A program made the translations under genes and the position numbers. Shown here in pieces: positions 7,460 through 19,400 of a DNA stretch of 64,000 bases. The stretch covers positions 5,872 to 69,871 of the forward strand of contig UQGR01000004.1 of NCBI GenBank assembly GCA_900540705.1, in the 5' to 3' direction. Source of the stretch: an uncultured Mollicutes bacterium (GTDB lineage Bacteria > Bacillota_I > Bacilli_A > Acholeplasmatales > Anaeroplasmataceae). How positions within the stretch are numbered: the stretch's first letter is position 1; each line of letters opens with the position of its first letter. Below the pieces are notes generated by a model. That model saw only the letters and a list, made by a program, of their open reading frames with translations. It was not told the origin of the DNA and made no database searches.

Positions 7460-10400
7460 ATGAAAAAAAATAAGCGCCCACTTATTCTTAAGATTGTTTG
7501 GATTGCAATCTTATGCTTTACCTTTTTACTAATCCAAAAAACAAATATGCCATCTGCTGAGGCGGCTGTGCCTTCAGTTACTGTTACTACAGAAACCCTA
7601 AAGACCTGGAATATAACTTGCAATGTCCCCTCTTGGGATGATAGAGTATTTAATAGTACACCAAAAATTGATGAACTAATAAAAAAATTAGATTTAACTA
7701 TTACTAGAGATGGAAATGTGAAATTTGATAAGGGAGAAATGATAAACAATACTTGTTGGGAAGGAGACTACTTCTATGAATATTGTCTAAACTGGGAGGT
7801 ATCAGATGAAAAAGACGATATATCAGACTGGTGGAATAGTCAAAGTAACCACAATTGTACAGGATATGATACAGGATGGACGTATCGAGTAAAGGCCAAT
7901 GGAACAACTGTAACTGGAGATGATCTTGATAAGGAAGCTAGTGGTCTATCTATTAAAGATGGATACAACACCATTGAACTAACCCTAGCCCTAGTATATG
8001 TAGATGGATATAGCTATGATATTGACCAGAGAAGCTGTTACTTCTATAATTACACTCTTACAGGACAAATTTTGATGTTTGATGAGGAACCTCCTCAAAT
8101 AGCCATAAGCAATGGAGCTTATTTTAATCGATACCTATATAATATTTCTGTAACGGACAATGTAGCTCTTTCTAAAGTCTATTACTATTATCATGAATCT
8201 CGGTGGCCAAGTAGTATAACTGATACCAAAACTGACATAGCGGCAAGTGGTTCTAAGGTATTACCTAGCTTTACTAAAAATGGATATTTTGAGCTTCATG
8301 CAATCGATACATATAATAATTCTACAACAGTCAAGTTTTGTATTGATACAGGCTCTCCCCAAATATCGGGTGTTCAACAAAATGGCATCTACAATACCGC
8401 TCAAACCATCCATGTAACAGACTCTCTTTCAGGAGTTAATACGGTCAGAGTTAATGGAAACCTCGTTCAATTGGATTATAGCAATAATTATCGAATAAGC
8501 GTTAGTACTACCACATCTCAGGTAATTAGTGTAGAATGCACCGATAAGGCAGGGAATAAAACTACAACCTCCTTTAGATATGACGTTCAAGCTCCTAGTA
8601 TTTCTGGAGTAGAACAAAATGCCGTCGTAAAAAATGCAACTATTACCTATTCAGATAATTCTGACAACTTGTTGTATACAGGGTATAAGGGAATTGCTCA
8701 AGCAAAATATGGGTATAGTCAAAGCAATGAACCAAGTGTTGCCGATACTGATTTTACCTCTGGAAAATCCTTTACAGAGGAAGGGAATTACTTCATAGAA
8801 ATTAAAGATCAGGCAGGAAATATCACACAAAGAAGATTTACCATAGACAAGACAGCCCCTACAATTACTGGAGTTACAAATAATGGCTACTACAATTCCA
8901 CGCAAACCTTAACCTTTTCCGATAAAAATGGATTAGCCAAATTAAAAATTAACAACGAAGAAAAAAGTCTTGCCTCCTCTTATTCCTTTTCCAATAATGG
9001 TACCTATGAGGTTGAGGTTACAGATAAAGCAGGCAACTCCTCTTCTATCCGCTTTACCATTGATAAAACGGATCCCAATTTATCTGTTACAAATCACAAT
9101 AACTTTTCCAACAATATCTACTATTCTAATGGTACTCTTTCCATTACCTCTAATGAACGAGTCACCTTTACCTTTGATGGTCAAAAGATAGCTGAAAACA
9201 CCACCAGTGTTAGTATAAATGCTAGGAATTATGAATCTGGAAGAAAGGTTTTAACCGCAACAGATATTGCAGGAAATAGCTCAACTGTAAATCTATTTTT
9301 AGATACCTCTTCTCCGAATATGGTATTTCGAAATTCTATACTGAGAGATTCATATTATTATACGCGACAATCCGAAAGCATTGAGTTTACTTCCTCCTAC
9401 AGCCCAATTCTAGAGGTCAGCTATACTCTAAATGGCGGTTCTGTCAATAAAACGAATGCCAATCCTTTGAACTTATCTAGTGAAGGAACCTATCGTATTA
9501 TAGTGACCACCAAGGCAGGAAATAGTACAACAAAATATCTCATCATTGATAAAACGGCTCCTACGATAGGTATCACATCTAAGGGACAGGCCCTTTTAAA
9601 CAATGCCTATACCAACCAACAAATAAATGTCACATTTTCGGATAACATTGCCATAAATGAAGAGGAATGCTTTTACTCCTTTGAAGGTGGGGAAAAACAG
9701 CGTTTCACAACCAACACCAATTTTTCCAATGTGGGAAGTTATACCTTCTGGATTGCCGATAAGGCCGGAAACACCAAATCTCAGCAGGTTACCATTGAAA
9801 CGACAGCTCCTACAATTACTGGAGTTACACAGAATTCCTATTATAGAACCAGTCAGACCTTAACCTTTTTTGATGAGGTTTCTGGAATACAGGAGGTTAA
9901 AATAAATGGTGAGGTCGTTACACTTACTAATGGTCAATATCGAGTTTCAGCTACGACAGATAGCCACTATGAGGTAGAATGTACTGACCGAGCTGGTAAT
10001 AAAGCCAATATTATTTTTCATATGGACATGACCTGTCCCACAACAAATATAGATAAAAGCTATTATAATTATGATTTCCGCATTCAAATAAATGATTTCA
10101 TGCTTGATGCTGCATCCTATATAAAAAAGGATGCGGATGACCCTATTTATTTAAGGGAAACTGCCTCCTATTCTATTACCACCTTTGGAGATGGAGAATA
10201 CACTCTATATTTAATCGATAAAGCTGGAAATACAGTTACTCATACCTTTACCATAGACACCATTCCACCAGAAGGTATTTTATCTGGATATACTTCAGTT
10301 AAGGATTCCATCTACTTGGCCAATGCTTCTTCTGTGCTTAAGTTTACATTTCAAGAGGATGAGGCTACTGCCACCTTCAATAACACTTCCTATACCTCTG

Positions 10401-13400
10401 GCAGCTCCATATCCACAACTACACTAGAGGATGGAAGCTACTCCTTTATATTGACCGATAAAGCTGGAAATTTTACCACCTATACTGTTGACCTAAAGTC
10501 ATCTGTTCCTACCGCGTCAATCTCAGGCTATTATAGTTATTTAGATTCTGTATATTATGGAAATAATTCTTCTGTTTTAACCATCAGCTGGAATGATCCT
10601 ACAGCTCATGTCCTTTTCCAAAACATTGAATATAGAAATGATTTTACAATTCTTTGTTCTACCTTAGAGGATGACACAAACTATGAAATACGCATTGAAG
10701 ATACCTATGGAAATTATACTACTTACTCCTTTATAGTGGATAAAACACCAGATTCTAATAATTACAATGCTTTAATAAAAAATAACTATTCGTGGATAAA
10801 TCATTGGTATAATACCTTTGATTATACCTACACCAATTCCAATTTTGTGAAAGGACAGGACTTCTCCTTTGCAACTCAAAAAGAGGCAATAGACTTTGCC
10901 TGGAATAGAGAAAATTCCACTGTAGATTCTATATCCTATACAGGACAAACGGTTTTCACCTCTAAGTACTATGGAACTGTTACTGAGTTTTACGATTATG
11001 AAAATTTACCAAATGTAGCAATTGGTGACACCATTTATCTATATAAAAGCCGAACAACCAACTCAAAAATTGTTGTTTACTTCGATTATCAAAATCTCTA
11101 CGATTCCATCCAATTTTATATTCAAAAATCTATAGAAGAAAAATACAGATTCTTTGATAGTGAAGAAAATATTCAAAAGGCATATAACCAAGATTTATAT
11201 TACTCCTGTTTTTATATCAATCAAACCAGCTATACCTTGAATCGAGCAGAATCAACAACCTCTATTTCCGTTTCTAAGGACCATACCACCTATATTCCAC
11301 ATACGAATAAAGCCATTCTATCTGAAGGCTACAACTATGTAAGAGAAACGGATCGTGCGGGAAATATGTTAGAGTATGTCGTAATATTAAACATAACGCC
11401 AATCACTTACTCCGTACTTACTCCCGGAAACGTAAAGGATGCTGTCTATACAACAACCCTACAGAATGAGCATATTTTATATAGCTCTATGTCTCTAACC
11501 CTAGCTCTCAACTCAAATTATCCTGAGCATAATATCCTGAAAATTCAATATACTTCCTTAAATAATGAAAAGACAACCTCCTTTATCACAGATGATGGTG
11601 CAGAGCTTTCAAAGGAGGGCACCTATATCATTGACACCTATGACATCTTTGGAAATAAATCCTCTACAAATACGATTTACATTTTATATTCTGGACCTCA
11701 AACCACCTCTGAAATCACAAAAATAGATGGTATAATCATTGATTTACATTTTGAAATTTTATATCAGAAGCTAGTTCAAAATCAAATAACGAACATTTTA
11801 GTACAATATACAGATATAGAAGGCAATTCTACATACCTTACTAAGGATGCCAACGATATACCTATTTCCACAGATGCAACAAAATTGACCTTTGTAGAAA
11901 GTGGAACCTATACTCTAATGATAACCGATGTTTTTGGAAATTCCTCTACAACATCAGAGGTACTCCAAAAGGGGAAACCTTTTGGTCAGCTTTATGCCGG
12001 AAATCCAGCAACCTCTATCCCCTCTGGAAGTATAACCAATCAGCCAATCTATTTCAGCTTTAATACCGAATATGAATATACGTGTACCTTAAATGGAGCG
12101 AAGTATTCCTCAGGAACCCCTATTTCCATAGAAGGTATCTATGAATTTATTTTAAGTAACGCGGATTCAACGGCTACCTATACAATAGAAATAGACAAAA
12201 CAGCACCTACTTCTATTCTCTATGATCGAGATACACCAATTGAGACTGGAATAACCACCTCCTCCAAGACCATACGAATGGACTGGGAAGAGGAGGGGAT
12301 TACTGTTCTTTTGAATGGAATTCCCTATGAGAAAAACTCCTATTTACGTAAGGAAGGAAAAAATATTTTCAAACTGATGGATATTGCCGGAAATGTTGTT
12401 GAAAAGACGGTGACCATTGACTGGACACCTCCAAAGGTTCGAATTATGAGTGGACGCTATGAAGTGGAAAATGGGTCAATAGTGAATACACGAATCAAAT
12501 TTGAATGGGATGAAAACAATTGTACCGCCTATTGTAATGGCGTCTTGTACTCCTCTGGAAAACTGCTTACTACCGCAAACACCTATAATCTTACTATAAC
12601 AGACCGCTATGGAAATTCAGCTCTCTATACCTGCACATTAGATTTAAGCACTCCAGAGTTTAAACTTGTAGATGTTAACGGAAATGAGCTATCTTCTGGT
12701 GCTAAAATCAACACCGGATTTTATATCACATGGGATGGAGATTATTCGGTTTATTTAAATGATGCGATTTATACAAAGGAAGCTGTTATCTCGATGGCTA
12801 GAGTGCATACAATTCAGGTAATCAATATTGCAGGAACTATCGTTACCTCTACTGTCTCTATTTCCTATACTCCTCCAACAGCTCTTATCTACGACTATAA
12901 CGATACCCTTTTGAAGAATGGTTCTATAACAAATCAAAGATTTTATATTACATGGACAGATTCAAAGGATAATAAATTAAGCTGTACGTTAAATGATATG
13001 GCCTATTCAAAAGGAAAAGTCATTACTACTGATGGAGAATATACAATAACGATTCTAGACGAATTTGGTAATTCTTCCATATATACATTAACTAGAGATA
13101 CCGTTGCTCCTACAGGTATACTACATGGGGTTATAGCTAATTCTATAACGAATCAAAATGTAACCTTTGAATGGCAAGAAGAGGATTGTACTGTACTACT
13201 AAATGACTTAATCTATCTACCACAAACCATCATTTCTGAAGAGGGAACACACAAAATTCAAATTACTGATCTTGCTGGAAATACAAATAGTTATTCCTTC
13301 ACCATTGATAAAACACCTCCTGTATTTCAATTATCTCAAGAGCTTAATGAAAATCAGTATTGTAATAAGAGACTGTCTATTTCCTGGTCTGAATCTCAAT

Positions 13401-16400
13401 GCGTGGCCATGTTAAATGATAAAAGCTATATCCGAGATACCTTAATTTCTGATGGAACCTATACCTTTGTTTTAACCGATACAGCAGGAAATTCTTCCTC
13501 TATTCACTTTATCATAGACCGCTCTGTCCCACATATTACGATTTCAGGAATTGATTCAAAGGGAAATACAAATCAGCCTGTAACCTTGTCATGGAATGAG
13601 GATTATATAGTACTATTAAATGGTATAGCTATTGAATCTGGTACTAAGGTTACCGAAGATGGAGTTTATGAAGTGATAGTTGAAAATTTAGCTGGAAATA
13701 CAGATACATATAGTTTTGAAATATCTACAAAGGCTCCACAAGGCATATTAAACGGCGTGGAAAATACCCAGGCGACAAATCAAATTGTATCCTTTTACTT
13801 TGAAGCACCTTCTACTGCTACACTCAACAATCAAGCTTATATTTCAGGAACAGCCATTACTAGAGAAGGCACCTATACGATTATCCTCACTGACAAATTT
13901 TCCAATACAAACGTCTATACCTTTACTATAGATAAAACCCCTCCTGTGGCAACATTAAATGGCGTTAAGCCAAATGGGACAACGAACACAGTTGTAAGCA
14001 TTACCTTTGATGAAGAGGATGCCACTGCGGCTCTAAATGGAGTCTATTATACCTCTGGAAGGGAAATAATTGAGGAAGGCAGCTACGAGCTTATACTGAC
14101 AGACAAGGTGGGCAATAGTACGACATATACCTTCATCATTGATAAAACTGCACCTTCTATAAACCTATTTGGCGTAGAAAATGGAAAGACAACTAATCAG
14201 TCAGTTTATATTACTTGGCTAGAAAGTGGATGTTCCGCTTACCTAAATGAAAAGGAATATACCTCTGGAACCTATATTCGAGAGGAAGGCTTTTATGAAT
14301 TTAAAATTATGGATAAGCTTGGCAATGAAGCCTTCTATACCTTCAGCATCGATAAAACTGCACCTGATATTATTATATATGACGAGTCAGCAAACATTTT
14401 ATCTCCAAATACAATCATCAATCATTCCTTCTATATCTTATGGCAGGAGGAAAATTGTATAGCAGAAATGAACGGAGTGCCTTACAATCAAGAGCTCATA
14501 AAGGAAACTGGAGAATATATCTTTAAGATATGGGATGCCTTGGGTAACCAAAAACAAATTTTTATGCAGATTGATTATGCAGCACCTTTGGCTAAGCTAT
14601 TTGGAGTAGAAAATGGCCAATCTACAAAAGAAACCGTGTATCTAGAATTTAAAAGCGATTGTACTGCAACCTTAAATGACCAAAGCTATACCTCTGGTAA
14701 AAAGATAACCGAAGAAGGCTTCTATACCTTTATTATACAAAATAAAATCGGAAACTCTACAACCTACACATTTACCATTGACAAAACTGCACCTACCATA
14801 AAGGAAATTCAAGGACTAAATGAAAATAATTATGGGAATTCCTCTGTAGTTTTTCTATTTGATATTGAGGATGCTACAGCAACCCTGAATGATACCACAT
14901 ATGCTTCAGGAGATTCCATTACAGAGGATGGAGAATATGAATTAAAACTAATGGACGCTGTCGGAAATACAAGTTCTTTCTTCTTTTGGATTAAAACCTC
15001 CAAGCCAGAGGGAATATTAGATGGAGTGGAAAATCAGGGCTACACCAATAAACCAGTTAGTCTATCCTGGAAGGATAAGCAAGTTTCCGCAACCTTAAAT
15101 GCTTTACCTTATAGCTCCGGAACTCCTATCATAGAGGATGGAGAATATGAATTAATTCTAAAAGATTTGGCTGGAAACACCAATACTTATACCTTTAATA
15201 TTTCTACTCAAAAGCCTTCTGCAACTCTTGAGGGAATCAATGAATATAATCTATCAAACTCTATGGTTAAAATATATTATTCTGGTTGTGAGTGTTTAGT
15301 CAATGATAAACCTTATGATAGAAATGGCTATCAGGAAGAAGGATTTTATACGGTTCTTTTAAAGGATCGTTATGGCAATAATTCTACCTACACCTTCACC
15401 ATTGATAAAACAGCGCCCATAGCTGAATTAAGTGGAGTAGAGAATCAAGGCTATACAAATAAACCAGTTTATATTACCTGGCAAGAGGCAAACTGTACAA
15501 CCTATTTAAATAATGAACGCTATGAAAAAGGAAGTTCTATTAGAAAGGATGGAGAATATACGTTCCTAATTATAGACCAAGCTGGGAATACTTCCTCCTA
15601 TAGCTTCTCCATTTCACAAGCTAAGCCTTCTGGATTACTCAATGGAACCTTTAATGGAAAAGGCAATTTCACAAATCAAGATGTTACTTTCACTTGGGAA
15701 GAAAGTTCCTGTACAGCTACCCTCAATGGTAATATTTATACCTCAGGAACAATCATTTCTGAAGAGGGAGATTACATAGTGCATCTAACCAATAAATATG
15801 GGAATACTTCTTCTTATGAATTTACTATTGATAAAACCAATCCTATCTGCAAGTTAATCGGCGTAGAAAATGGCGGTTATACAAATAAAAAAGTAACTAT
15901 AGATTTAAACTACGAAGCTAACATTACTACCTACGTAAATGATATTCTATTTGAAAAAGAAACCATTACAACAAATAACATGGAATTATATAATGGAACT
16001 TATCATGTAAAATTTATAGACTTGGCAGGGAATATTACAGAATATTATTTTGAATATTATTATGAAAATGAAAGCTCATTAAAGGAAAAGTTAACTATTG
16101 AAGCCTCACAAAATAATACTACAGCCATCATTTCTTTTGATGGGGATTATACGTTAACTATCAACGATCAGCTATCTGAAAATGGTGCAATACTAAATCA
16201 GGAGGGAAAGTATACCATCAATCTTTCCGATAAATTTGGAAATATATATTCAACTCAAATTAAAATATCCGCTGAAGAGATTCCAAATTATACCTTAAAT
16301 AATATTGCAACTATATTATCCATCGTACTTGGCTGTTGTTTAATCGGATTTATCATTTTTAAAAAAGTCTCTGGCAGCAAAAATCCTTACAAAAAAAATA

Positions 16401-16405
16401 AATAA
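7460..16405 (+). CDS. Giant surface protein of ~30 Ig-like repeats with C-terminal membrane anchor
   Basis: AAGGAG is well placed before the ATG. An export signal (residues about 10-34, ending SAEAA) starts the 2981-residue chain. After a ~170-residue unique domain come about 30 Ig-like repeats, each ending in variants of DKAGN...YTFTIDKTAP. Unit length is 85-100 residues in the first half and about 65 in the second half, where the core TNQPV - TLN - TSG - EEGxY recurs. A non-repeat insert lies at about 1090-1290. One transmembrane helix near the end (ILSIVLGCCLIGFIIF) and a Lys-rich tail anchor it without an LPXTG motif. Position directly behind virD4 suggests a contact or adhesion protein for conjugation, comparable in role to PrgB-type adhesins, but that is inference. 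Repeats match generic bacterial Ig-like domains only. Confidence 0.85.
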   Translation: MKKNKRPLILKIVWIAILCFTFLLIQKTNMPSAEAAVPSVTVTTETLKTWNITCNVPSWDDRVFNSTPKIDELIKKLDLTITRDGNVKFDKGEMINNTCWEGDYFYEYCLNWEVSDEKDDISDWWNSQSNHNCTGYDTGWTYRVKANGTTVTGDDLDKEASGLSIKDGYNTIELTLALVYVDGYSYDIDQRSCYFYNYTLTGQILMFDEEPPQIAISNGAYFNRYLYNISVTDNVALSKVYYYYHESRWPSSITDTKTDIAASGSKVLPSFTKNGYFELHAIDTYNNSTTVKFCIDTGSPQISGVQQNGIYNTAQTIHVTDSLSGVNTVRVNGNLVQLDYSNNYRISVSTTTSQVISVECTDKAGNKTTTSFRYDVQAPSISGVEQNAVVKNATITYSDNSDNLLYTGYKGIAQAKYGYSQSNEPSVADTDFTSGKSFTEEGNYFIEIKDQAGNITQRRFTIDKTAPTITGVTNNGYYNSTQTLTFSDKNGLAKLKINNEEKSLASSYSFSNNGTYEVEVTDKAGNSSSIRFTIDKTDPNLSVTNHNNFSNNIYYSNGTLSITSNERVTFTFDGQKIAENTTSVSINARNYESGRKVLTATDIAGNSSTVNLFLDTSSPNMVFRNSILRDSYYYTRQSESIEFTSSYSPILEVSYTLNGGSVNKTNANPLNLSSEGTYRIIVTTKAGNSTTKYLIIDKTAPTIGITSKGQALLNNAYTNQQINVTFSDNIAINEEECFYSFEGGEKQRFTTNTNFSNVGSYTFWIADKAGNTKSQQVTIETTAPTITGVTQNSYYRTSQTLTFFDEVSGIQEVKINGEVVTLTNGQYRVSATTDSHYEVECTDRAGNKANIIFHMDMTCPTTNIDKSYYNYDFRIQINDFMLDAASYIKKDADDPIYLRETASYSITTFGDGEYTLYLIDKAGNTVTHTFTIDTIPPEGILSGYTSVKDSIYLANASSVLKFTFQEDEATATFNNTSYTSGSSISTTTLEDGSYSFILTDKAGNFTTYTVDLKSSVPTASISGYYSYLDSVYYGNNSSVLTISWNDPTAHVLFQNIEYRNDFTILCSTLEDDTNYEIRIEDTYGNYTTYSFIVDKTPDSNNYNALIKNNYSWINHWYNTFDYTYTNSNFVKGQDFSFATQKEAIDFAWNRENSTVDSISYTGQTVFTSKYYGTVTEFYDYENLPNVAIGDTIYLYKSRTTNSKIVVYFDYQNLYDSIQFYIQKSIEEKYRFFDSEENIQKAYNQDLYYSCFYINQTSYTLNRAESTTSISVSKDHTTYIPHTNKAILSEGYNYVRETDRAGNMLEYVVILNITPITYSVLTPGNVKDAVYTTTLQNEHILYSSMSLTLALNSNYPEHNILKIQYTSLNNEKTTSFITDDGAELSKEGTYIIDTYDIFGNKSSTNTIYILYSGPQTTSEITKIDGIIIDLHFEILYQKLVQNQITNILVQYTDIEGNSTYLTKDANDIPISTDATKLTFVESGTYTLMITDVFGNSSTTSEVLQKGKPFGQLYAGNPATSIPSGSITNQPIYFSFNTEYEYTCTLNGAKYSSGTPISIEGIYEFILSNADSTATYTIEIDKTAPTSILYDRDTPIETGITTSSKTIRMDWEEEGITVLLNGIPYEKNSYLRKEGKNIFKLMDIAGNVVEKTVTIDWTPPKVRIMSGRYEVENGSIVNTRIKFEWDENNCTAYCNGVLYSSGKLLTTANTYNLTITDRYGNSALYTCTLDLSTPEFKLVDVNGNELSSGAKINTGFYITWDGDYSVYLNDAIYTKEAVISMARVHTIQVINIAGTIVTSTVSISYTPPTALIYDYNDTLLKNGSITNQRFYITWTDSKDNKLSCTLNDMAYSKGKVITTDGEYTITILDEFGNSSIYTLTRDTVAPTGILHGVIANSITNQNVTFEWQEEDCTVLLNDLIYLPQTIISEEGTHKIQITDLAGNTNSYSFTIDKTPPVFQLSQELNENQYCNKRLSISWSESQCVAMLNDKSYIRDTLISDGTYTFVLTDTAGNSSSIHFIIDRSVPHITISGIDSKGNTNQPVTLSWNEDYIVLLNGIAIESGTKVTEDGVYEVIVENLAGNTDTYSFEISTKAPQGILNGVENTQATNQIVSFYFEAPSTATLNNQAYISGTAITREGTYTIILTDKFSNTNVYTFTIDKTPPVATLNGVKPNGTTNTVVSITFDEEDATAALNGVYYTSGREIIEEGSYELILTDKVGNSTTYTFIIDKTAPSINLFGVENGKTTNQSVYITWLESGCSAYLNEKEYTSGTYIREEGFYEFKIMDKLGNEAFYTFSIDKTAPDIIIYDESANILSPNTIINHSFYILWQEENCIAEMNGVPYNQELIKETGEYIFKIWDALGNQKQIFMQIDYAAPLAKLFGVENGQSTKETVYLEFKSDCTATLNDQSYTSGKKITEEGFYTFIIQNKIGNSTTYTFTIDKTAPTIKEIQGLNENNYGNSSVVFLFDIEDATATLNDTTYASGDSITEDGEYELKLMDAVGNTSSFFFWIKTSKPEGILDGVENQGYTNKPVSLSWKDKQVSATLNALPYSSGTPIIEDGEYELILKDLAGNTNTYTFNISTQKPSATLEGINEYNLSNSMVKIYYSGCECLVNDKPYDRNGYQEEGFYTVLLKDRYGNNSTYTFTIDKTAPIAELSGVENQGYTNKPVYITWQEANCTTYLNNERYEKGSSIRKDGEYTFLIIDQAGNTSSYSFSISQAKPSGLLNGTFNGKGNFTNQDVTFTWEESSCTATLNGNIYTSGTIISEEGDYIVHLTNKYGNTSSYEFTIDKTNPICKLIGVENGGYTNKKVTIDLNYEANITTYVNDILFEKETITTNNMELYNGTYHVKFIDLAGNITEYYFEYYYENESSLKEKLTIEASQNNTTAIISFDGDYTLTINDQLSENGAILNQEGKYTINLSDKFGNIYSTQIKISAEEIPNYTLNNIATILSIVLGCCLIGFIIFKKVSGSKNPYKKNK
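7469..7486 (+). repeat. Hairpin with CGCCCA loop, copy 2 (nic-like)
   Basis: AATAAG (7469-7474) and CTTATT (7481-7486) form a perfect 6-bp inverted repeat around CGCCCA. It shares TAAGCGCCCACT with 5376-5387, while the outer stem bases differ in a pairing-preserving way. It lies within codons 4-9 of the giant repeat protein gene. Confidence 0.4.
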
Positions 16406-16409
16406 TATG

Positions 16410-16441
16410 AAAACCCCTAAAGTTAAACCTTAGGGGTTTTT
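16410..16441. terminator. Bidirectional terminator, end of T4SS block
   Basis: AAAACCCCTAA (16410-16420) pairs with TTAGGGGTTTT (16430-16440), with A and T runs on the two sides. It serves both the plus-strand giant repeat gene and the converging LRR lipoprotein gene, and marks the strand switch of the window. Confidence 0.9.
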
Positions 16442-16487
16442 ATAAAGATAATGAATACTTCTTGAAAGAGTGTTCTTAATCCTTTTT

Positions 16488-19400
16488 TTATTGTATTGCT
16501 GTAATTTTATAGGTGGTTCTACCTAAATTCCAGTCATCTCCCATACCTCCATGAGCACCCCATCTAATCTTAAATAGTCCTGTACTAGAAACATCAGAGA
16601 TATTGATAGTAAAACTAACAGTGTGAGCCCACCAGCTTGTATCCTTATATCCTTTTCCATGTTCCACTGTGGCGGAATCTAATTGCCTATCTCCAGGAGT
16701 ATAAATCCAAAGATCCTGATATCCATCATTAACCTCTTGGCAGTCAAAGGTAATAGAAATGGTAAGTTTGGTATATCCTAAAGACTTTAATAGTTCAATA
16801 TTTAAATTAGGATTTACTTCCTGATAAACCTTATCCTTATCTGTAACTCTTATATTGGTTCCGTCTCTATGAACAACATCAGTAGAAGTTCTTTCCCACA
16901 ACGCTTCACAACTAACATTATTTGCAGGCATTGTTTCTATTGCACCTAACCACCCTAAGAAATGATATCCATTGGCAGTTATTTCTGGATAAATTATCCC
17001 TTCCTGATAATAAAAATACTCTACTCTATCGTCTTGACCATTATTCTGTTTAAAAGTCATAGCATATTTGTTTCGAGGATAGTAATATTCTATTACATTT
17101 AAGTTTTCATCTTCTTGTAAGACGATAGACTTTTCCTCTGGATTTGAAAAACCAACTCTAGAAATTAATGCCCCAGTCACAGTTGCATGTTCATTCTTTT
17201 TAGATGTATATTTTTCATAATACGCATAACTAGTATCTCCTTTAATGTACTCCCCATTTGTATTCATATAATAATGGTGAACAGTATATCCTACGAGAGC
17301 ATCTGCATTAATCATTAGTATGGTTTGTACAGAATTAGAAGGAATATCATCTTGATCATAAATATCAAAGGAAACAATCATAGGTATAGTAACATCTCCT
17401 TGATTTTCACTTAAAAACTTATCTCTATTCTCTTTAGTAATATAGATAATTTGTTTTCCATTTTCTGTTATTATTTCAAATAATGAATTATCAAGTTCAA
17501 CAGATAATGGCTCATATCCGCAAGCTTCACTAATAAACTGACTTAAATCAAAAGTATAATTGCTTTGGTCGATATTTCCTTTGAATTCATTTTTTAATCC
17601 TATAGGAGGTAAGTTCAAACAAGAGGCAATACTCTTTATCTCCGTATCTGGATTAAACCCTGGCAAATTACTATTAGGATCCAAATAAACTTGTGCATCT
17701 ATAAAGTTATTATATAAATAATTCAAAGTTTCTCTATTGTAAATATTTTTTACTCCTGCAAAATTAATATATGTTAATCCTTTTGGAAGCAATAGTTCAC
17801 CATTTACTATTACATCACTATTCTTAAGACCTAGCGCTTCTAAATTTTCAAACTTTTTCAAATTATGAGCATTAACCACTTTTGGCGCATTTTTATCATT
17901 ATTTATTATTAGATATTTTAAATTTTTATATCGAGAAGTATTTGAAAAATCGTTTATATCAATTTCTTCACTGAATTTATTATTTGATAAATTCAAATAC
18001 CATAATCCATTACTATAATCAACAAAATAGGATACACCGTCTTCTCTTAACTTGGTAAGATTACAGTTTGAAGCGGACAAAACATCCAAATGAAAGCTAC
18101 GTAAAATATGATTCCCATCTTCTCCCTTTTGGCCTTCCTCTGTCAAATTTAAATTATCTATTACTAGTTCTTTTAAACTATTCCCCAGCTTAGACAATTT
18201 TGAAAGATTCGTAAATGCATTTCCACTAATGTTTAAATACATAAGATTTTCACATTTAGAAAGCATTTCTACATTATCAACTTCTGTTTGATTTGAAGCT
18301 GAATTTACAGTATACGTCTGTGGTATCTTTGCATCAGGAATTTCTAAATGTATCAGGTTTGGCATTTCACTTAAAAAGTCTAGCTTCTCAATAATAAAAT
18401 TTGAATTGTAGGAAGAAATTTCTAAGACCTCTAAAGATTTTAAACCTTTTACATCTAAAGAAAAATTAGTATTACTAAAATTGTTATTGCTTAATTGTAG
18501 AACCTTTAAATTGACTAAGTTTGTAATAAATTTAGTATTACCTGTTAAATTATTGTCATTTAAAATCAATTTTCTTAAAGATACTATGCCATTCAAAACA
18601 TAAGCACCCGCAGAAATGTTATTACTAGATGCATCTAACACCTCTAGTTTTTTCATGTCTCGAATAAATTCTAAAGAATCAATGGCGTTGTTGCTAATAT
18701 TTAATTTTCTTAAATTAATTAACGACTCTAATGCAGAAGCATCTCTAAAATCGGCGTTCTGACAACTTAAATTTATTACTTCAAGTGTCAAAGATACAGA
18801 AAGACTTGAAATATCATTTATTTTATTATTATCTAATGACAAATATTTCAACTTTTTTAAATTTGCTAATTCTGTTATATCTCTGATATTATTGTTAGAT
18901 AACGCTAAATATTCAATATTTTCTGCAAATCTTAAATTTTCAACGCTAGATATTGAATTATTATCCAAATACAAATATTGTAGTTTATTATAATAATGAT
19001 TCCCTAAAATATTTGTAGTAGTGATATTATTATTTGATAAATCTAAGATAGATAAATTCGTCAATTGATTAAATGGATTTACACCTCCATCATTTAATCC
19101 AACACCGCAATTCCTTGCAATAAATACTTCAAGATTTTTTAAAGGAGCTACTTCTGCTAGATTTGGCAATAAATCCTGTCCTGTTATATTTAATTTTCGC
19201 AAGGTAGTTAAATATCCAATTCCCTTTAAACTTGTTAATTTTTTGTTGATTCCTTTTCCATCTATTTGTGCATTTGGATTATAGCTTAAATCTAAGGTAT
19301 ACCACTTATCATCCTTCATATTTGTACTCTTAAAAGAATCTACGGTAAGTACATTAAATGTTCCAAATCTAGAAACCATATACCTTCTTAAGGTTTCATC

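Noticed and set aside
7704..14462. Several short ORFs overlapping the giant repeat gene on both strands
   Set aside because: They are shadow frames of one long, well-initiated coding sequence; none has a ribosome-binding site or known domain.
7460..16405. CRISPR or tandem DNA satellite suggested by repeated motifs
   Set aside because: The repeats are protein-level Ig-like units, in frame, of variable length and diverged in DNA; there is no constant repeat-spacer pattern.
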